Below are positions 53,462 to 62,463 of a DNA stretch of 64,000 nt, piece by piece. The translations under genes were made by a program, and so were the position numbers. The notes under the pieces are model-generated. The model saw only the letters and a list, made by a program, of their open reading frames with translations. It made no database searches and was not told where the DNA came from. The stretch's first letter is position 1. Every line of letters begins with the position of its first letter. Origin of the DNA: an uncultured Porphyromonadaceae bacterium (GTDB lineage: Bacteria > Bacteroidota > Bacteroidia > Bacteroidales > Muribaculaceae); assembly GCA_947175265.1 (NCBI GenBank), contig CAMWMD010000005.1, positions 1 through 64,000 on the forward strand. Reading direction: 5' to 3'.

Positions 53462-56400
53462 TTAGAAGGTTAGATTCAGACCGAATGTAAAGGAGCGTGT
53501 GGCCGGATATCCGTAATCACCGGTCTCCGGATCGAAGCCCTTGTATTTTGTGACTGTGAAAAGATTTGATCCTGTGGCATACACCCTGATATTCTCGAAA
53601 TGAATTGCATCCATCCATTTTCTGGGAAGATTATAACTCAGTGTCAGTGTGGCAAGACGCAGGTAGGAGGTATCCTGAAGGGCAAAATCGGTATCCCAAG
53701 CGTAGTAGGGATTATAACCCGTCGCTGTATTGGTGATGACCCTCGGGAAGGAGCCGCCGGGATTCTGTGGACTCCACCGGTCGAGAAGATCTACTGATGC
53801 CATGGAGGTGCCTGTCGATGATATCAGCGATTCGTAATAATCGCTTATCTTTTTCCCTCCTATCGAATAGTTGAAGATAGCGTTAAGAGTCAACCCTTTC
53901 CATGAGAAATCTGTCGAGAACCCTCCGTACACCTTGGGATCCATGCATCCTACTATGTCGCGGTCATCCTGATCGACAACTTTGTCGCCGTTACGGTCGA
54001 GGGCGAAGAGGTCGCCTATTTCCACATTCTTTCCGTTGTAGTTTACACCTTCCCATTGCTCTCGGTTGGCTTCGGTGGCTATGCCTCCGCATCTTAATGT
54101 GTAGATCGAATTAAGAGATTCGCCGAGGAAAATGTTGCCTGTGCGTTCTGTGCCGTTGAGAATACGCTCTACTCCGTTATGCAGTTTATTCACTTCGTTA
54201 TGGTCTATCGACAGATTGGCTGAGATGTTCCATTTGAAGTCAGGTAGATCTATGGGTGTGGCTCCGATGGTCATTTCAAAGCCTCTGTTGGTCACAGAAC
54301 CGATATTTTCCCATTCCTCGCTATATCCGGTTGTCAGTGCAAGGGAATGCTTCATTAGCAGATTGTCGTTGTTTATGAAGAAACCGTCGAGCGACACTCT
54401 TATGCGATTGTTCAGGAATGCCATGTCTAAGCCGATGTTTGTCTGCTTCTGCTTCTCCCATGTCAGCAACGGATTGCCCAATAGTCCGCTCGTGGCGTAA
54501 GATGCCGATCCATTACTTACGGATGAATAATACATCGTGGCATACGCATAATTCTCTATATCCTGATTGCCCACAACGCCGTAGCCGACACGGAGTTTGA
54601 GATTGTCAAAGATGTGTTGGTTCTCCATGAATTTCTCATTCGTCACCGCCCAGTTGGCTGAGAAGGAGGGGAAGATGCCCCACTTGTGGCCGGGCCCGAA
54701 TTTTGAGGAGCCGTCGTAGCGGGCTGTGGCGGTGAGGAAATAACGGTTGTCGTAGTTATAATTGGCTCTGATAAGATACGACAACAGCGTCGATGCATAG
54801 AAATTGGAGCCTATTTCCTTCTTATCGTTGGCTGCCGCTCCCCCCAGATCGTTGAAGCCTAAGTCGTTGGAGGCAAATCGGTCGCCCTGGGCTTTGGTAT
54901 AATTGAAGGTCGTGCGTGAGGCGGATGTGCCGATAAGGAAATCTGTATTATGGACATCGGCAAACGTACGGCGGTAAGTAGCTGTATTGTCCCATTGCCA
55001 TGATAACTTTGTCCAGCGTTCATGCTTTGCACGGGCGTCGCCGTTGTAATGGCGTATCGACTGCTGTATGTAATCGGGTGTAAATTCCATCCAACTTTGA
55101 TTTGCAAGGTCAATGGCAAATGTGGAGCGTACGTTCAATCCCTCGATAGGATTGACATTTATGTAGTTTGACGAAATCAATCGGTCGCGCAGCCGCTTCT
55201 GGCTTATCTCCATGGAGTTGTAGGGATTGTAGTCATTGTTGTTCCCTTCCGTGTGGGCTCGGTAATAGAGGGTGAGATAGTCGTAGGTATACCTTGTCTC
55301 CGGATTCTGATACGGAGCCGGATTCAATAGCGGATTGGCTGCCATCGCCTGATTGAAAACATCGTCAGTAGGAATCTTATCTTCCGTTCGGGAGAATTGG
55401 GTGTTGGTGCCGACACGCAACCATGACTTGATATCTGAATCGACATTTACACGTCCTGAATAGCGATTATTCTTTGTTCCGATTGTAATACCCTTTATAC
55501 CGCTATAATTGAAGCTTGCGAAGAGATTATATTTTTCTCCACCGTTTGAAAAACTGAGCGTATGGCTTTGTGTTACGCCTGTCTGAGTAAAACGGTCAAG
55601 CCAATCGAACGATTCTCCTGAGAGATAGGTTTCAAGTTCCTCTGCGGAAAATGCGGTGTTTGTGCCCAGCAAAGTGTTCTGAATATAAGTTTCCCTGTTA
55701 GCGGAAGGATTGGAGTGGAGATAACCGTTGGCAAAGGCATCGATACGCAGGTCGCCAAGCTGGCGGGCGCTCATTGTCTTTGGCCTGTGGGCTATATGGG
55801 AGGTCTGCACCCACCCGTCGTAGGTCACTTTTCCTTCTCCCTTGCGTCCCTTTTTGGTTGTCACAAGAATCACACCGTTGGCGCCGCGCGAGCCGTAAAT
55901 TGCTGTTGCTGATGCATCCTTAAGCACCTGAATCGACTCCACATCCTCCGGGTTTATGGAATTGAAGGAGCCGAACTCTCCGTCCATCACAAGACCGTCA
56001 ATAACGAATATCGGCGACGACCCTGAATTTATCGTGTTGATGCCTCGCACTCTTACCGTGGCATCCTCCCCAGGTTTTCCGCTGGGAGTAACCATTAAGC
56101 CGGCCATCTTTCCCTGAAGAGCACCGGCTACAGTGGTTGAAGGAGTCTCATTAAGCTTTTCGGCATCGAGATAACCTACAGAACCCGTGAGGTCGGCTTT
56201 CTTCATGGCCGCGCCAACAACAATCACCTCATCAAGGATGGAATCGTTTTCACTCAAGGAGATATTTATCTGCCCGTCTGCCGGAACCTTGAATTCTCCT
56301 GTGACATATCCTATATATGACACCTGAAGAGTGCTCCCGACAGGTGCTTTGATCGTAAAGTCGCCGTCGATGCCGGTTGAGGTTCCCGTTGAGGTGCCCT

Positions 56401-56539
56401 TCACAAGTATGGTCGCTCCGATCAGGGGCTCCTGTGTGGCTTTATCCACTACCACTCCGTTGACTGTTATCGACTCTTGAGCCATGCCCGGCAAAATTGC
56501 CATCAGACTCATCAGAATAAATAATGTTATTTTTCGCAT
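53462..56539 (-). CDS. SusC-like TonB-dependent transporter (alpha-galactoside locus)
   Basis: 1025 residues: signal peptide (ILPGMAQ), carboxypeptidase-like domain (VNGVVVDKATQEPLIGATILVKG), TonB box and plug (DEVIVVGAAMKKADLTGSV; SIQVLKDASATAIYGSRGANGVILVTTKKG), then a barrel ending ATRSFTFGLNLTF. It forms the importer with the SusD that follows. It is separated from the upstream GH36 gene by 194 bases that contain paired dyads. Confidence 0.93.
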   Translation of the reverse strand: MRKITLFILMSLMAILPGMAQESITVNGVVVDKATQEPLIGATILVKGTSTGTSTGIDGDFTIKAPVGSTLQVSYIGYVTGEFKVPADGQINISLSENDSILDEVIVVGAAMKKADLTGSVGYLDAEKLNETPSTTVAGALQGKMAGLMVTPSGKPGEDATVRVRGINTINSGSSPIFVIDGLVMDGEFGSFNSINPEDVESIQVLKDASATAIYGSRGANGVILVTTKKGRKGEGKVTYDGWVQTSHIAHRPKTMSARQLGDLRIDAFANGYLHSNPSANRETYIQNTLLGTNTAFSAEELETYLSGESFDWLDRFTQTGVTQSHTLSFSNGGEKYNLFASFNYSGIKGITIGTKNNRYSGRVNVDSDIKSWLRVGTNTQFSRTEDKIPTDDVFNQAMAANPLLNPAPYQNPETRYTYDYLTLYYRAHTEGNNNDYNPYNSMEISQKRLRDRLISSNYINVNPIEGLNVRSTFAIDLANQSWMEFTPDYIQQSIRHYNGDARAKHERWTKLSWQWDNTATYRRTFADVHNTDFLIGTSASRTTFNYTKAQGDRFASNDLGFNDLGGAAANDKKEIGSNFYASTLLSYLIRANYNYDNRYFLTATARYDGSSKFGPGHKWGIFPSFSANWAVTNEKFMENQHIFDNLKLRVGYGVVGNQDIENYAYATMYYSSVSNGSASYATSGLLGNPLLTWEKQKQTNIGLDMAFLNNRIRVSLDGFFINNDNLLMKHSLALTTGYSEEWENIGSVTNRGFEMTIGATPIDLPDFKWNISANLSIDHNEVNKLHNGVERILNGTERTGNIFLGESLNSIYTLRCGGIATEANREQWEGVNYNGKNVEIGDLFALDRNGDKVVDQDDRDIVGCMDPKVYGGFSTDFSWKGLTLNAIFNYSIGGKKISDYYESLISSTGTSMASVDLLDRWSPQNPGGSFPRVITNTATGYNPYYAWDTDFALQDTSYLRLATLTLSYNLPRKWMDAIHFENIRVYATGSNLFTVTKYKGFDPETGDYGYPATRSFTFGLNLTF

Positions 56540-56577
56540 GATATAGTATTAGTTTTTGTCGCAGACTCTCCCGGAGT

Positions 56578-56689
56578 ATGACTCCTGATTCAGGATATAT
56601 TGATAATCTTCATCAATACTAACCTAACATTTATCACCTTATAATCAATTTCCCTATTCTGTAGAACCTTCTCCTGAATCAGGAGTCAT
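56578..56689. promoter_or_regulatory. Paired inverted dyads between GH36 and susC
   Basis: atgactcctgattcagga (56578-56595) is perfectly inverted at 56672-56689 (tcctgaatcaggagtcat). Each copy also holds its own 13-bp dyad TCCTGA-n-TCAGGA, and a smaller ATTGAT/ATCAAT hairpin lies between them. On the mRNA the arms form a long cruciform-like stem just ahead of the susC start. It may be an operator pair or a structure separating GH36 from susC expression. Confidence 0.6.
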
Positions 56690-56733
56690 TCTCTCCGGAG
56701 GGGAGTTGCCACTAAGTTTAACCTCTTTTGTTA

Positions 56734-58932
56734 TTATATCTCCTCTATATGGAGCACTGTGCTGTCGAAATTGTTTCCTATGCCGAGCGAGATTCCCTCG
56801 TTCATAAGATAGTCGCCCGGAAATACCTTCCCGTCGCCATAAAATGACGGCCAATCTTTTTTATTCAATTCTGTGATGCGGTATTGCTTATCGGGGTCGA
56901 GTCCCTTGAGGCGTGTCTGGAAGAAGGTGGTCCGGCCGTGATATTTGAGACTGTAGGCAAAGAAGACTGCCTCCTTCCCGTCTTTCGATACATACTGATG
57001 CGATGCCCACCCGGTTCCGTCCTCGGGGTTCTTGAGGCGGTAGAGATCCCCAAACTGCACTATGGGGCGAATCTTCTTATAGGCCTCAATTGCCTTCTGG
57101 GCAAACGCCCATTCCTCCTCATTAAGATGCTTGGGCTGCAACTCAAGTCCGAGGCGACCGGCCATCGCCACGTCAAAACGGTATTTTAGCGGTGCCGTCA
57201 TCCCCGTCTGATGGTTAGGACTTGTCGAAACGTGTGAGGCGGTGGCTATCGCGGGATAGAACAGATTGGTGCTGTTTTGAATCCGTATCCTGTCGAGAGA
57301 GTTGGTATTGTCGCTTGTCCAGAATTCGTCATGATATTTCAATGCCCCCATGTCAAGGCGTGCCCCTCCCGAACTGCATAGCTGAATCATGACATCCGGA
57401 TGTTTCTGACGAATACGGTCGTAGACTGAATAGAGCCCTTTCGTATAGTCTATCCAAAAATGCGACTGACGGTCGGCAGGAAGATAGTCCGAACCAAAAT
57501 CGGTCACAAAGCGGTTGGCATCCCATTTGATATAACTGATATCCCGGCTCATTCCCATGACATCATCGAAAGTCTTGACTATGAAATCCTGCACCTCCGG
57601 ATTAGTCAAATCAAGAATCCATTGCTGACGGATCTGGAGCTTGTCCCGATTCCCGCTCTTTACTATCCATTCCGGATGGGTCTCTGCAAGGCGGCTTTTC
57701 GGATTCACCATTTCCGGCTCTATCCAGATGCCGAATTTCAATCCTTTCTTTACGGCGTGCTTGGCCAGATAGTCGATTCCTCTCGGAAGTTTTTGAGTGT
57801 TTACTTGCCAGTCGCCCAGACCTGAGTGATCTGTATTGCGCGCATATTCTCCGTTTCCAAACCACCCGTCGTCAAGAACAAACATCTCGACTCCTATTTT
57901 GGCTGCATCATCAATCATGTCGGTGATGGTCTTCTCGTCGAAATCCATATATGCCCCCTCCCAACTGTTGAGCACTACCGGACGTTCCATATCCGAATGG
58001 GAAAGGGAGTGATGGCGAATCCAGTCGTGGAGATTGCGTGAGACTTGACCACGGCCCCGGTTGCTGAATGTCCACACCATCTCGGGGGTCGTGAGGCTCT
58101 CGCCGTTGTCAAGATAATAGGTGGAAGCAAAGTCGTTCACCCCTCCAACGACGTTCATACGTCCGCACTCATCTTGCTCGAACGTCAGTTTATAGTTGCC
58201 CGACCATGCGAGTGCTCCTCCGTAGACTTCCCCTGCATCTTCCCTCGCCGGCCCGTTGAGTGAGAGTAGAAAAGCGGGATTGGCTGTCTGGGTGGCCTGT
58301 ACACCTCGCTTCGATTCTATGCTCTTTATGCCCGGCTGAAGCTGTTCTTCCACAAGTTGCATCTCTGTGGCCCACACTCCGTGAAAATGGGTAAGATAGT
58401 AGGAGTCGGCATGAAGTGGAAGATAGGTGGAGGCGAGGTTCTCTACTGTGAGACGGCTCCCTTCATTATTGGTAAGGCGCGCCGACTGGGTGATGACGTT
58501 CTCTTTTCCGTAGGCCGTATAGATCAGGGTGAGCTCTATGTCATAGAGGGGGTCTTTCAGTTTGACTTCTGTACATGTCACCCCTTCCTCCGGTTGAGTC
58601 ACTGAATGGGATACATATTTCAGGTGGGTTGTATGCGACCCGTCGCCATGTATGAGTTTCAATGCCGGCGAAATCATCACATATCCTCCGTAAGCCGGAA
58701 AGGCCTGGGGGGCATAGCCGGCTCCGTTATCCGGCTGCTCTCGGTATTCCTTCGTGTTATAGGGCAATACGTTTTTAAATTTCTTGCCATAATAATTATG
58801 CACGAGATTACCGTTTCCCGATACGGTCATCACCATCTCCGTATCATCGGTCGATACCCGGATGGGGGAGTTTTCATTGGCAGAGACACTCAGTGAGGCT
58901 GCTGCAAGGGTTAGTGAAAGAAAAGTTTTCAT
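56734..58932 (-). CDS. GH36 alpha-galactosidase
   Basis: About 732 residues from MKTFLSLTLAAASLSVSANE at 58932, a signal peptide for the periplasm. An N-terminal beta-sandwich is followed by the barrel with VLDDGWFG, GLKFGIWIEPEMVNP, the nucleophile Asp in YIKWDANR and the acid/base Asp in FWTSDNTN, with CSSGGARLDMG between them. The length and residues are typical of GH36. It releases galactose from melibiose-, raffinose- or galactomannan-type oligosaccharides; galK and galE in the same locus then use the galactose. Confidence 0.93.
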   Translation of the reverse strand: MKTFLSLTLAAASLSVSANENSPIRVSTDDTEMVMTVSGNGNLVHNYYGKKFKNVLPYNTKEYREQPDNGAGYAPQAFPAYGGYVMISPALKLIHGDGSHTTHLKYVSHSVTQPEEGVTCTEVKLKDPLYDIELTLIYTAYGKENVITQSARLTNNEGSRLTVENLASTYLPLHADSYYLTHFHGVWATEMQLVEEQLQPGIKSIESKRGVQATQTANPAFLLSLNGPAREDAGEVYGGALAWSGNYKLTFEQDECGRMNVVGGVNDFASTYYLDNGESLTTPEMVWTFSNRGRGQVSRNLHDWIRHHSLSHSDMERPVVLNSWEGAYMDFDEKTITDMIDDAAKIGVEMFVLDDGWFGNGEYARNTDHSGLGDWQVNTQKLPRGIDYLAKHAVKKGLKFGIWIEPEMVNPKSRLAETHPEWIVKSGNRDKLQIRQQWILDLTNPEVQDFIVKTFDDVMGMSRDISYIKWDANRFVTDFGSDYLPADRQSHFWIDYTKGLYSVYDRIRQKHPDVMIQLCSSGGARLDMGALKYHDEFWTSDNTNSLDRIRIQNSTNLFYPAIATASHVSTSPNHQTGMTAPLKYRFDVAMAGRLGLELQPKHLNEEEWAFAQKAIEAYKKIRPIVQFGDLYRLKNPEDGTGWASHQYVSKDGKEAVFFAYSLKYHGRTTFFQTRLKGLDPDKQYRITELNKKDWPSFYGDGKVFPGDYLMNEGISLGIGNNFDSTVLHIEEI

Positions 58933-58992
58933 TATCATGGTCTGTAGTTTTTTGATTCGTCATGCGGCGGAAGTTCTGTTCCTTCGACACCG

Positions 58993-59000
58993 CAAAATTA
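58993..59000 (-). promoter_or_regulatory. -7 promoter element of the GH36 gene
   Basis: TAATTTTG is a perfect match 61 bases before the ATG. The -33 position has no good TTTG, which would suit a promoter needing an activator such as the HTCS. Confidence 0.55.
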
Positions 59001-59166
59001 CAACCCCTCTCACAACGCCTAAAATTCTTTTGCTCCATTTGCTTGGTAATTTCAGTCCTTTTTACTTTCACTCAGACCTTTGACTCATTTTTACCAATTA
59101 TCTGAACTAAAATTACCACCCTGCTCCCACTCTTCCCCTTCTCTGAGCAATTCTAATAAAATTAAA

Positions 59167-59190
59167 GGAGCCCATCCTACGACAGGCTCC
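59167..59190 (-). terminator. Terminator of secDF
   Basis: On the minus strand GGAGCC and GGCTCC form a 6-bp stem followed by TTTAATTTTATT, 35 bases after the secDF stop. Confidence 0.65.
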
Positions 59191-59224
59191 CTCAATTTAT
59201 TTCTATTTTATTGAATCCTCTCTA

Positions 59225-62197
59225 TCAGTTGAAGCGACGGTTGCCGTTGAGGGCAGGTTTCCCTTCGGCTTCCTTAGCCTGCTTCTTAGTGGAGTTCTTG
59301 ATGATGTTGTAGGCTATCGGGGCTGCGCAATAGAGAGAGCAGAACGTACCCACGATTACACCGAATATCATTGCGAACGTGAAACTGCGTATTGTGTCGC
59401 CACCGAGGAAGAAGATGCAGCAGAGTACGAGCAGTGTGGAGAACGAGGTCATGACCGTACGTGTCAATGTCGTGTTGAGCGACTTGTTGAACGTCACGTA
59501 ACGATCCTCCTTCGGATAGAGTTTCATCATCTCGCGCACACGGTCAAACACTACCACCGTATCGTTGATCTGATAACCGATGATGGTCAGCACGGCGGCG
59601 ATGAACGACTGGTCAATCTCCATAGAGAAGGGGAGGAAGCCCCAGCAGATGGAGTAGAAGCCGATGATGAGGAAGGCTGTCAGTGCCACCGCGCAGACAG
59701 CGCCGACTGAGAAGGCTATATTGCGGAAACGAACGAGGATGTAGAGGAACATGCAGACCACTGCGATACCTACTGCCCAGTATGCGTCGCGCTTCATGTC
59801 GTCGGCCACGGAGGGACCAACCTTCTGAATAGATATGATACCATGGCTCTCATCGGCTACCGTAAACGCACTCTCATCCATTACCTTGCCGTCGGCTCCG
59901 GTAAGCTCAGGCTTAAGGTTTTTATAGAGGAGACCCGTAATCTCGTTGTCAATGTTGGCATCCTCAGCTGCAATCTTATAGTTGGTAGAGATACGCACCT
60001 TGGAAGCATCATCAATTGTGATCACACCTACACTGACTGTCTTGTCGTTGGCCTCGGTCTGGAGGGCGTCAAGAAGACGTGCCTGGATAGCGGAGGGATC
60101 CACATCCTTCTCAAACTGCACCACATAGTTGCGGCCTCCTGAGAAGTCGATACCCTGGTTCATCCCGCGGAATACGAGGGAGGCGATGGAAATCACAATG
60201 AGGAAAAGCCAGAAGGCTGCCACAGGCTTAGCCTGCTTCAGGAAATTGACATGTGTGTTTGCAAGGAAATTGCGGCTGATCTTGGTGTCGAAGGTCATGT
60301 TGGCGCATCGGCCGTTCTTCGTGATGAGGTCGAAGGCTATGCGGGTCAGGAACACTGCTGTGAAGAATGAGCAGACAAGACCGATGATAAGGGTGGTTGC
60401 GAAGCCTTTGATCGGACCTGAACCGAAGATAAGGAGGATGACACCGGTGATGACCGAGGTAAGGTTAGAGTCGAAGATGGCCGAGAAGGCATTGCTGTAA
60501 CCTTCCGAGATGGCCTGACGGAGTTTCTTGCCGAGGCGGAGCTCCTCTTTGGTGCGCTCAAAGATAAGCACGTTGGCGTCAACGGCCATACCGAGGGCGA
60601 GCACGATACCGGCGATACCGGAAAGGGTGAGCACTGCCTGGAACGATGCGAGTATACCGAGGGTGAAGTAAAGGTTGAGGATAAGACCCACGTTAGCCAC
60701 AAGACCGGGCACTACACCGTAGATGAGGATCATGAAGACCATCAGGAGAGCGATTGCCACGATGAAGGAGAGGAAGCCCTGATGCACGGCCTCGGCACCG
60801 AGGCTCGGGCCGATAACGTTGTTGCTCACCACCTCGACTTTCGCGCTCATCTTACCTGACTTGAGCACGTTGGCAAGGTCGTTCGCCTCTTCAGGTGTGA
60901 AGCTGCCGGTAATCTGTGAGCGGCCGCCGGTAATCTCATTATTTACGTTCGGAAATGAGTAGACGTTGTTGTCAAGCACGATGGCTATGGGGCGGTTGAT
61001 ATTGTTGCGGGTGATGGTGGCCCATGCCTGAGCGCCGTTGTCGCTCATGGTCATGTTGACCATGTTGCCCTGAAGTTTGTCAAACTCGCTGCTTGCCGAA
61101 GTGATGACGTCGCCCTGGAGAGCCGGATCTCCCTTGAGGGCTACGAGTTGCCAGTAGGGAGTGGTGCGGTCTTCGCCGTTATCTTTCTTCAGCACGTTCC
61201 CCTGAGCATCAAAGACAGGCATATCGAGTGCCTTCACTGTCCAGGCTGCCGAAAAATCGCTGGGAAGTTTCTGCTTTGCGAGAGGTGAGGAGAGGATGCT
61301 GTCGACGAGGGCACGGTTCTGCGGAGTGACCATACCGATCACCGGGCTACCCTTGCGCTGTACACCACCGAGAAGTTCTATGAGATTCGTGTGGTTGACG
61401 GTATCCTGCTGAGCCCACATCTGGGCGAATGCGTTGAGATCATTGGAAATCTCGTCATAGTTGTATACTTCGTAGAACTCCAGGTTGGCTGAAGATTTGA
61501 GAAGCTCGGTGACGCGCTCCGGCTCCTTAACGCCGGGAAGCTCAAGAAGAATCTGGCCTGACTTGTCCTGAAGTTTCTGGATGTTAGGTGCAACTACACC
61601 GAACTGGTCAATACGTGTACGGAAAATGTTAAAGGCTGCGTCAACCTGGCTGTCTACCTGCTTCTCGAGAGCGGAGACTACCTCGGCATTGGTTGAATTT
61701 CCCTTAATCTTGGAGAGGAACTCTCCCTCGCGCTCAAACAATCCGGCCATTACGCCCGGCTGGATATAGGAGGCAAACTTGTTGATAAAATCCTTGTCCG
61801 AACCCTTTGCTCCGGCTGCCTGGGCCTTGGAGATGGCCTCATCAATCTGACGTAGCTGGCTCTCGCCGGCTGCATACTGACGGAGGATGTCGGGAACCGA
61901 AATCTCGAGAACAACGTTCATGCCACCCTTAAGGTCAAGACCGAGACCGATCTCAAGTTTGCGGACCTGATTGTAGGTGTAGCCCAAATATACCTTCTCT
62001 TTGTCGATTGAATCGTTGAACTGCTTCAGATTCTGTTTGTAGGCATCATTGGTGACGTCTGTGGTCTTCGACATCATGGCCGCATACTCCTGAGCCTTCT
62101 TCTCGTAGTGAGAGGTCACAAAGCTGAAGGAAATATAGAAGCCGCAGATGAGGACCAAAAGGACGGCAATGGTGCTGATAAACCCTTTGTTCTGCAT
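59225..62197 (-). CDS. secDF: SecDF fused protein translocase subunit
   Basis: 990 residues, the natural SecD-SecF fusion of Bacteroidota. The SecD half has an N-terminal membrane helix (ISTIAVLLVLICGFYISFSF), GLGLDLKGGMNVVLE near 88, a large periplasmic domain and the membrane block with ALGMAVDANVLIFERTKEE. The SecF half has DFSGGRNYVVQF near 695 and YQINDTVVVFDRVRE near 890. It uses the proton gradient to pull secreted proteins out of the SecYEG channel. It is conserved housekeeping, divergent from the partial gene to its right. Confidence 0.96.
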   Translation of the reverse strand: MQNKGFISTIAVLLVLICGFYISFSFVTSHYEKKAQEYAAMMSKTTDVTNDAYKQNLKQFNDSIDKEKVYLGYTYNQVRKLEIGLGLDLKGGMNVVLEISVPDILRQYAAGESQLRQIDEAISKAQAAGAKGSDKDFINKFASYIQPGVMAGLFEREGEFLSKIKGNSTNAEVVSALEKQVDSQVDAAFNIFRTRIDQFGVVAPNIQKLQDKSGQILLELPGVKEPERVTELLKSSANLEFYEVYNYDEISNDLNAFAQMWAQQDTVNHTNLIELLGGVQRKGSPVIGMVTPQNRALVDSILSSPLAKQKLPSDFSAAWTVKALDMPVFDAQGNVLKKDNGEDRTTPYWQLVALKGDPALQGDVITSASSEFDKLQGNMVNMTMSDNGAQAWATITRNNINRPIAIVLDNNVYSFPNVNNEITGGRSQITGSFTPEEANDLANVLKSGKMSAKVEVVSNNVIGPSLGAEAVHQGFLSFIVAIALLMVFMILIYGVVPGLVANVGLILNLYFTLGILASFQAVLTLSGIAGIVLALGMAVDANVLIFERTKEELRLGKKLRQAISEGYSNAFSAIFDSNLTSVITGVILLIFGSGPIKGFATTLIIGLVCSFFTAVFLTRIAFDLITKNGRCANMTFDTKISRNFLANTHVNFLKQAKPVAAFWLFLIVISIASLVFRGMNQGIDFSGGRNYVVQFEKDVDPSAIQARLLDALQTEANDKTVSVGVITIDDASKVRISTNYKIAAEDANIDNEITGLLYKNLKPELTGADGKVMDESAFTVADESHGIISIQKVGPSVADDMKRDAYWAVGIAVVCMFLYILVRFRNIAFSVGAVCAVALTAFLIIGFYSICWGFLPFSMEIDQSFIAAVLTIIGYQINDTVVVFDRVREMMKLYPKEDRYVTFNKSLNTTLTRTVMTSFSTLLVLCCIFFLGGDTIRSFTFAMIFGVIVGTFCSLYCAAPIAYNIIKNSTKKQAKEAEGKPALNGNRRFN

Positions 62198-62282
62198 TTT
62201 CTGTTTGGTTTTATTGTTGTTTGTTTGATTGTGTTTCGGTTAGTTGTTTCCCTTTTTGATGGGGGTAGCCACAACGACATCC

Positions 62283-62323
62283 CCCCTCGCTCCGCAAGGG
62301 GAATTTTTCAGCTTGCAAATATA
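62283..62323 (-). promoter_or_regulatory. secDF promoter element and leader hairpin
   Basis: On the minus strand TATATTTG (62323-62316) is a perfect -7 element. The leader of about 115 bases then forms CCCCTTGC-GGA-GCGAGGGG (62301-62283), and a further G-run/C-run pair (GGGG near 62280, CCCCC near 62262) may form a second stem. Confidence 0.55.
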
Positions 62324-62429
62324 GTTCAATTTTTTGACCTAACCCATATTTCTCTCATTAAAATTGTATTTTTTACCTTTTTTACACAATTTTCACCCTC
62401 CTCTGTCATCTCCTCTCATTTTTTATTGC

Positions 62430-62437
62430 TACTTTTG
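62430..62437 (+). promoter_or_regulatory. -7 promoter element of the Ig-like lipoprotein gene
   Basis: TACTTTTG is a perfect TAnnTTTG match 26 bases before the ATG at 62464. Confidence 0.55.
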
Positions 62438-62463
62438 ATGCCGTTTTTCTTAAACCCGTCTTT

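Noticed and set aside
62198-62263. Small upstream ORF (MSLWLPPSKRETT) before secDF as an arrest peptide
   Set aside because: It has no secretion signal and simply runs out of frame into secDF; nothing supports translation.
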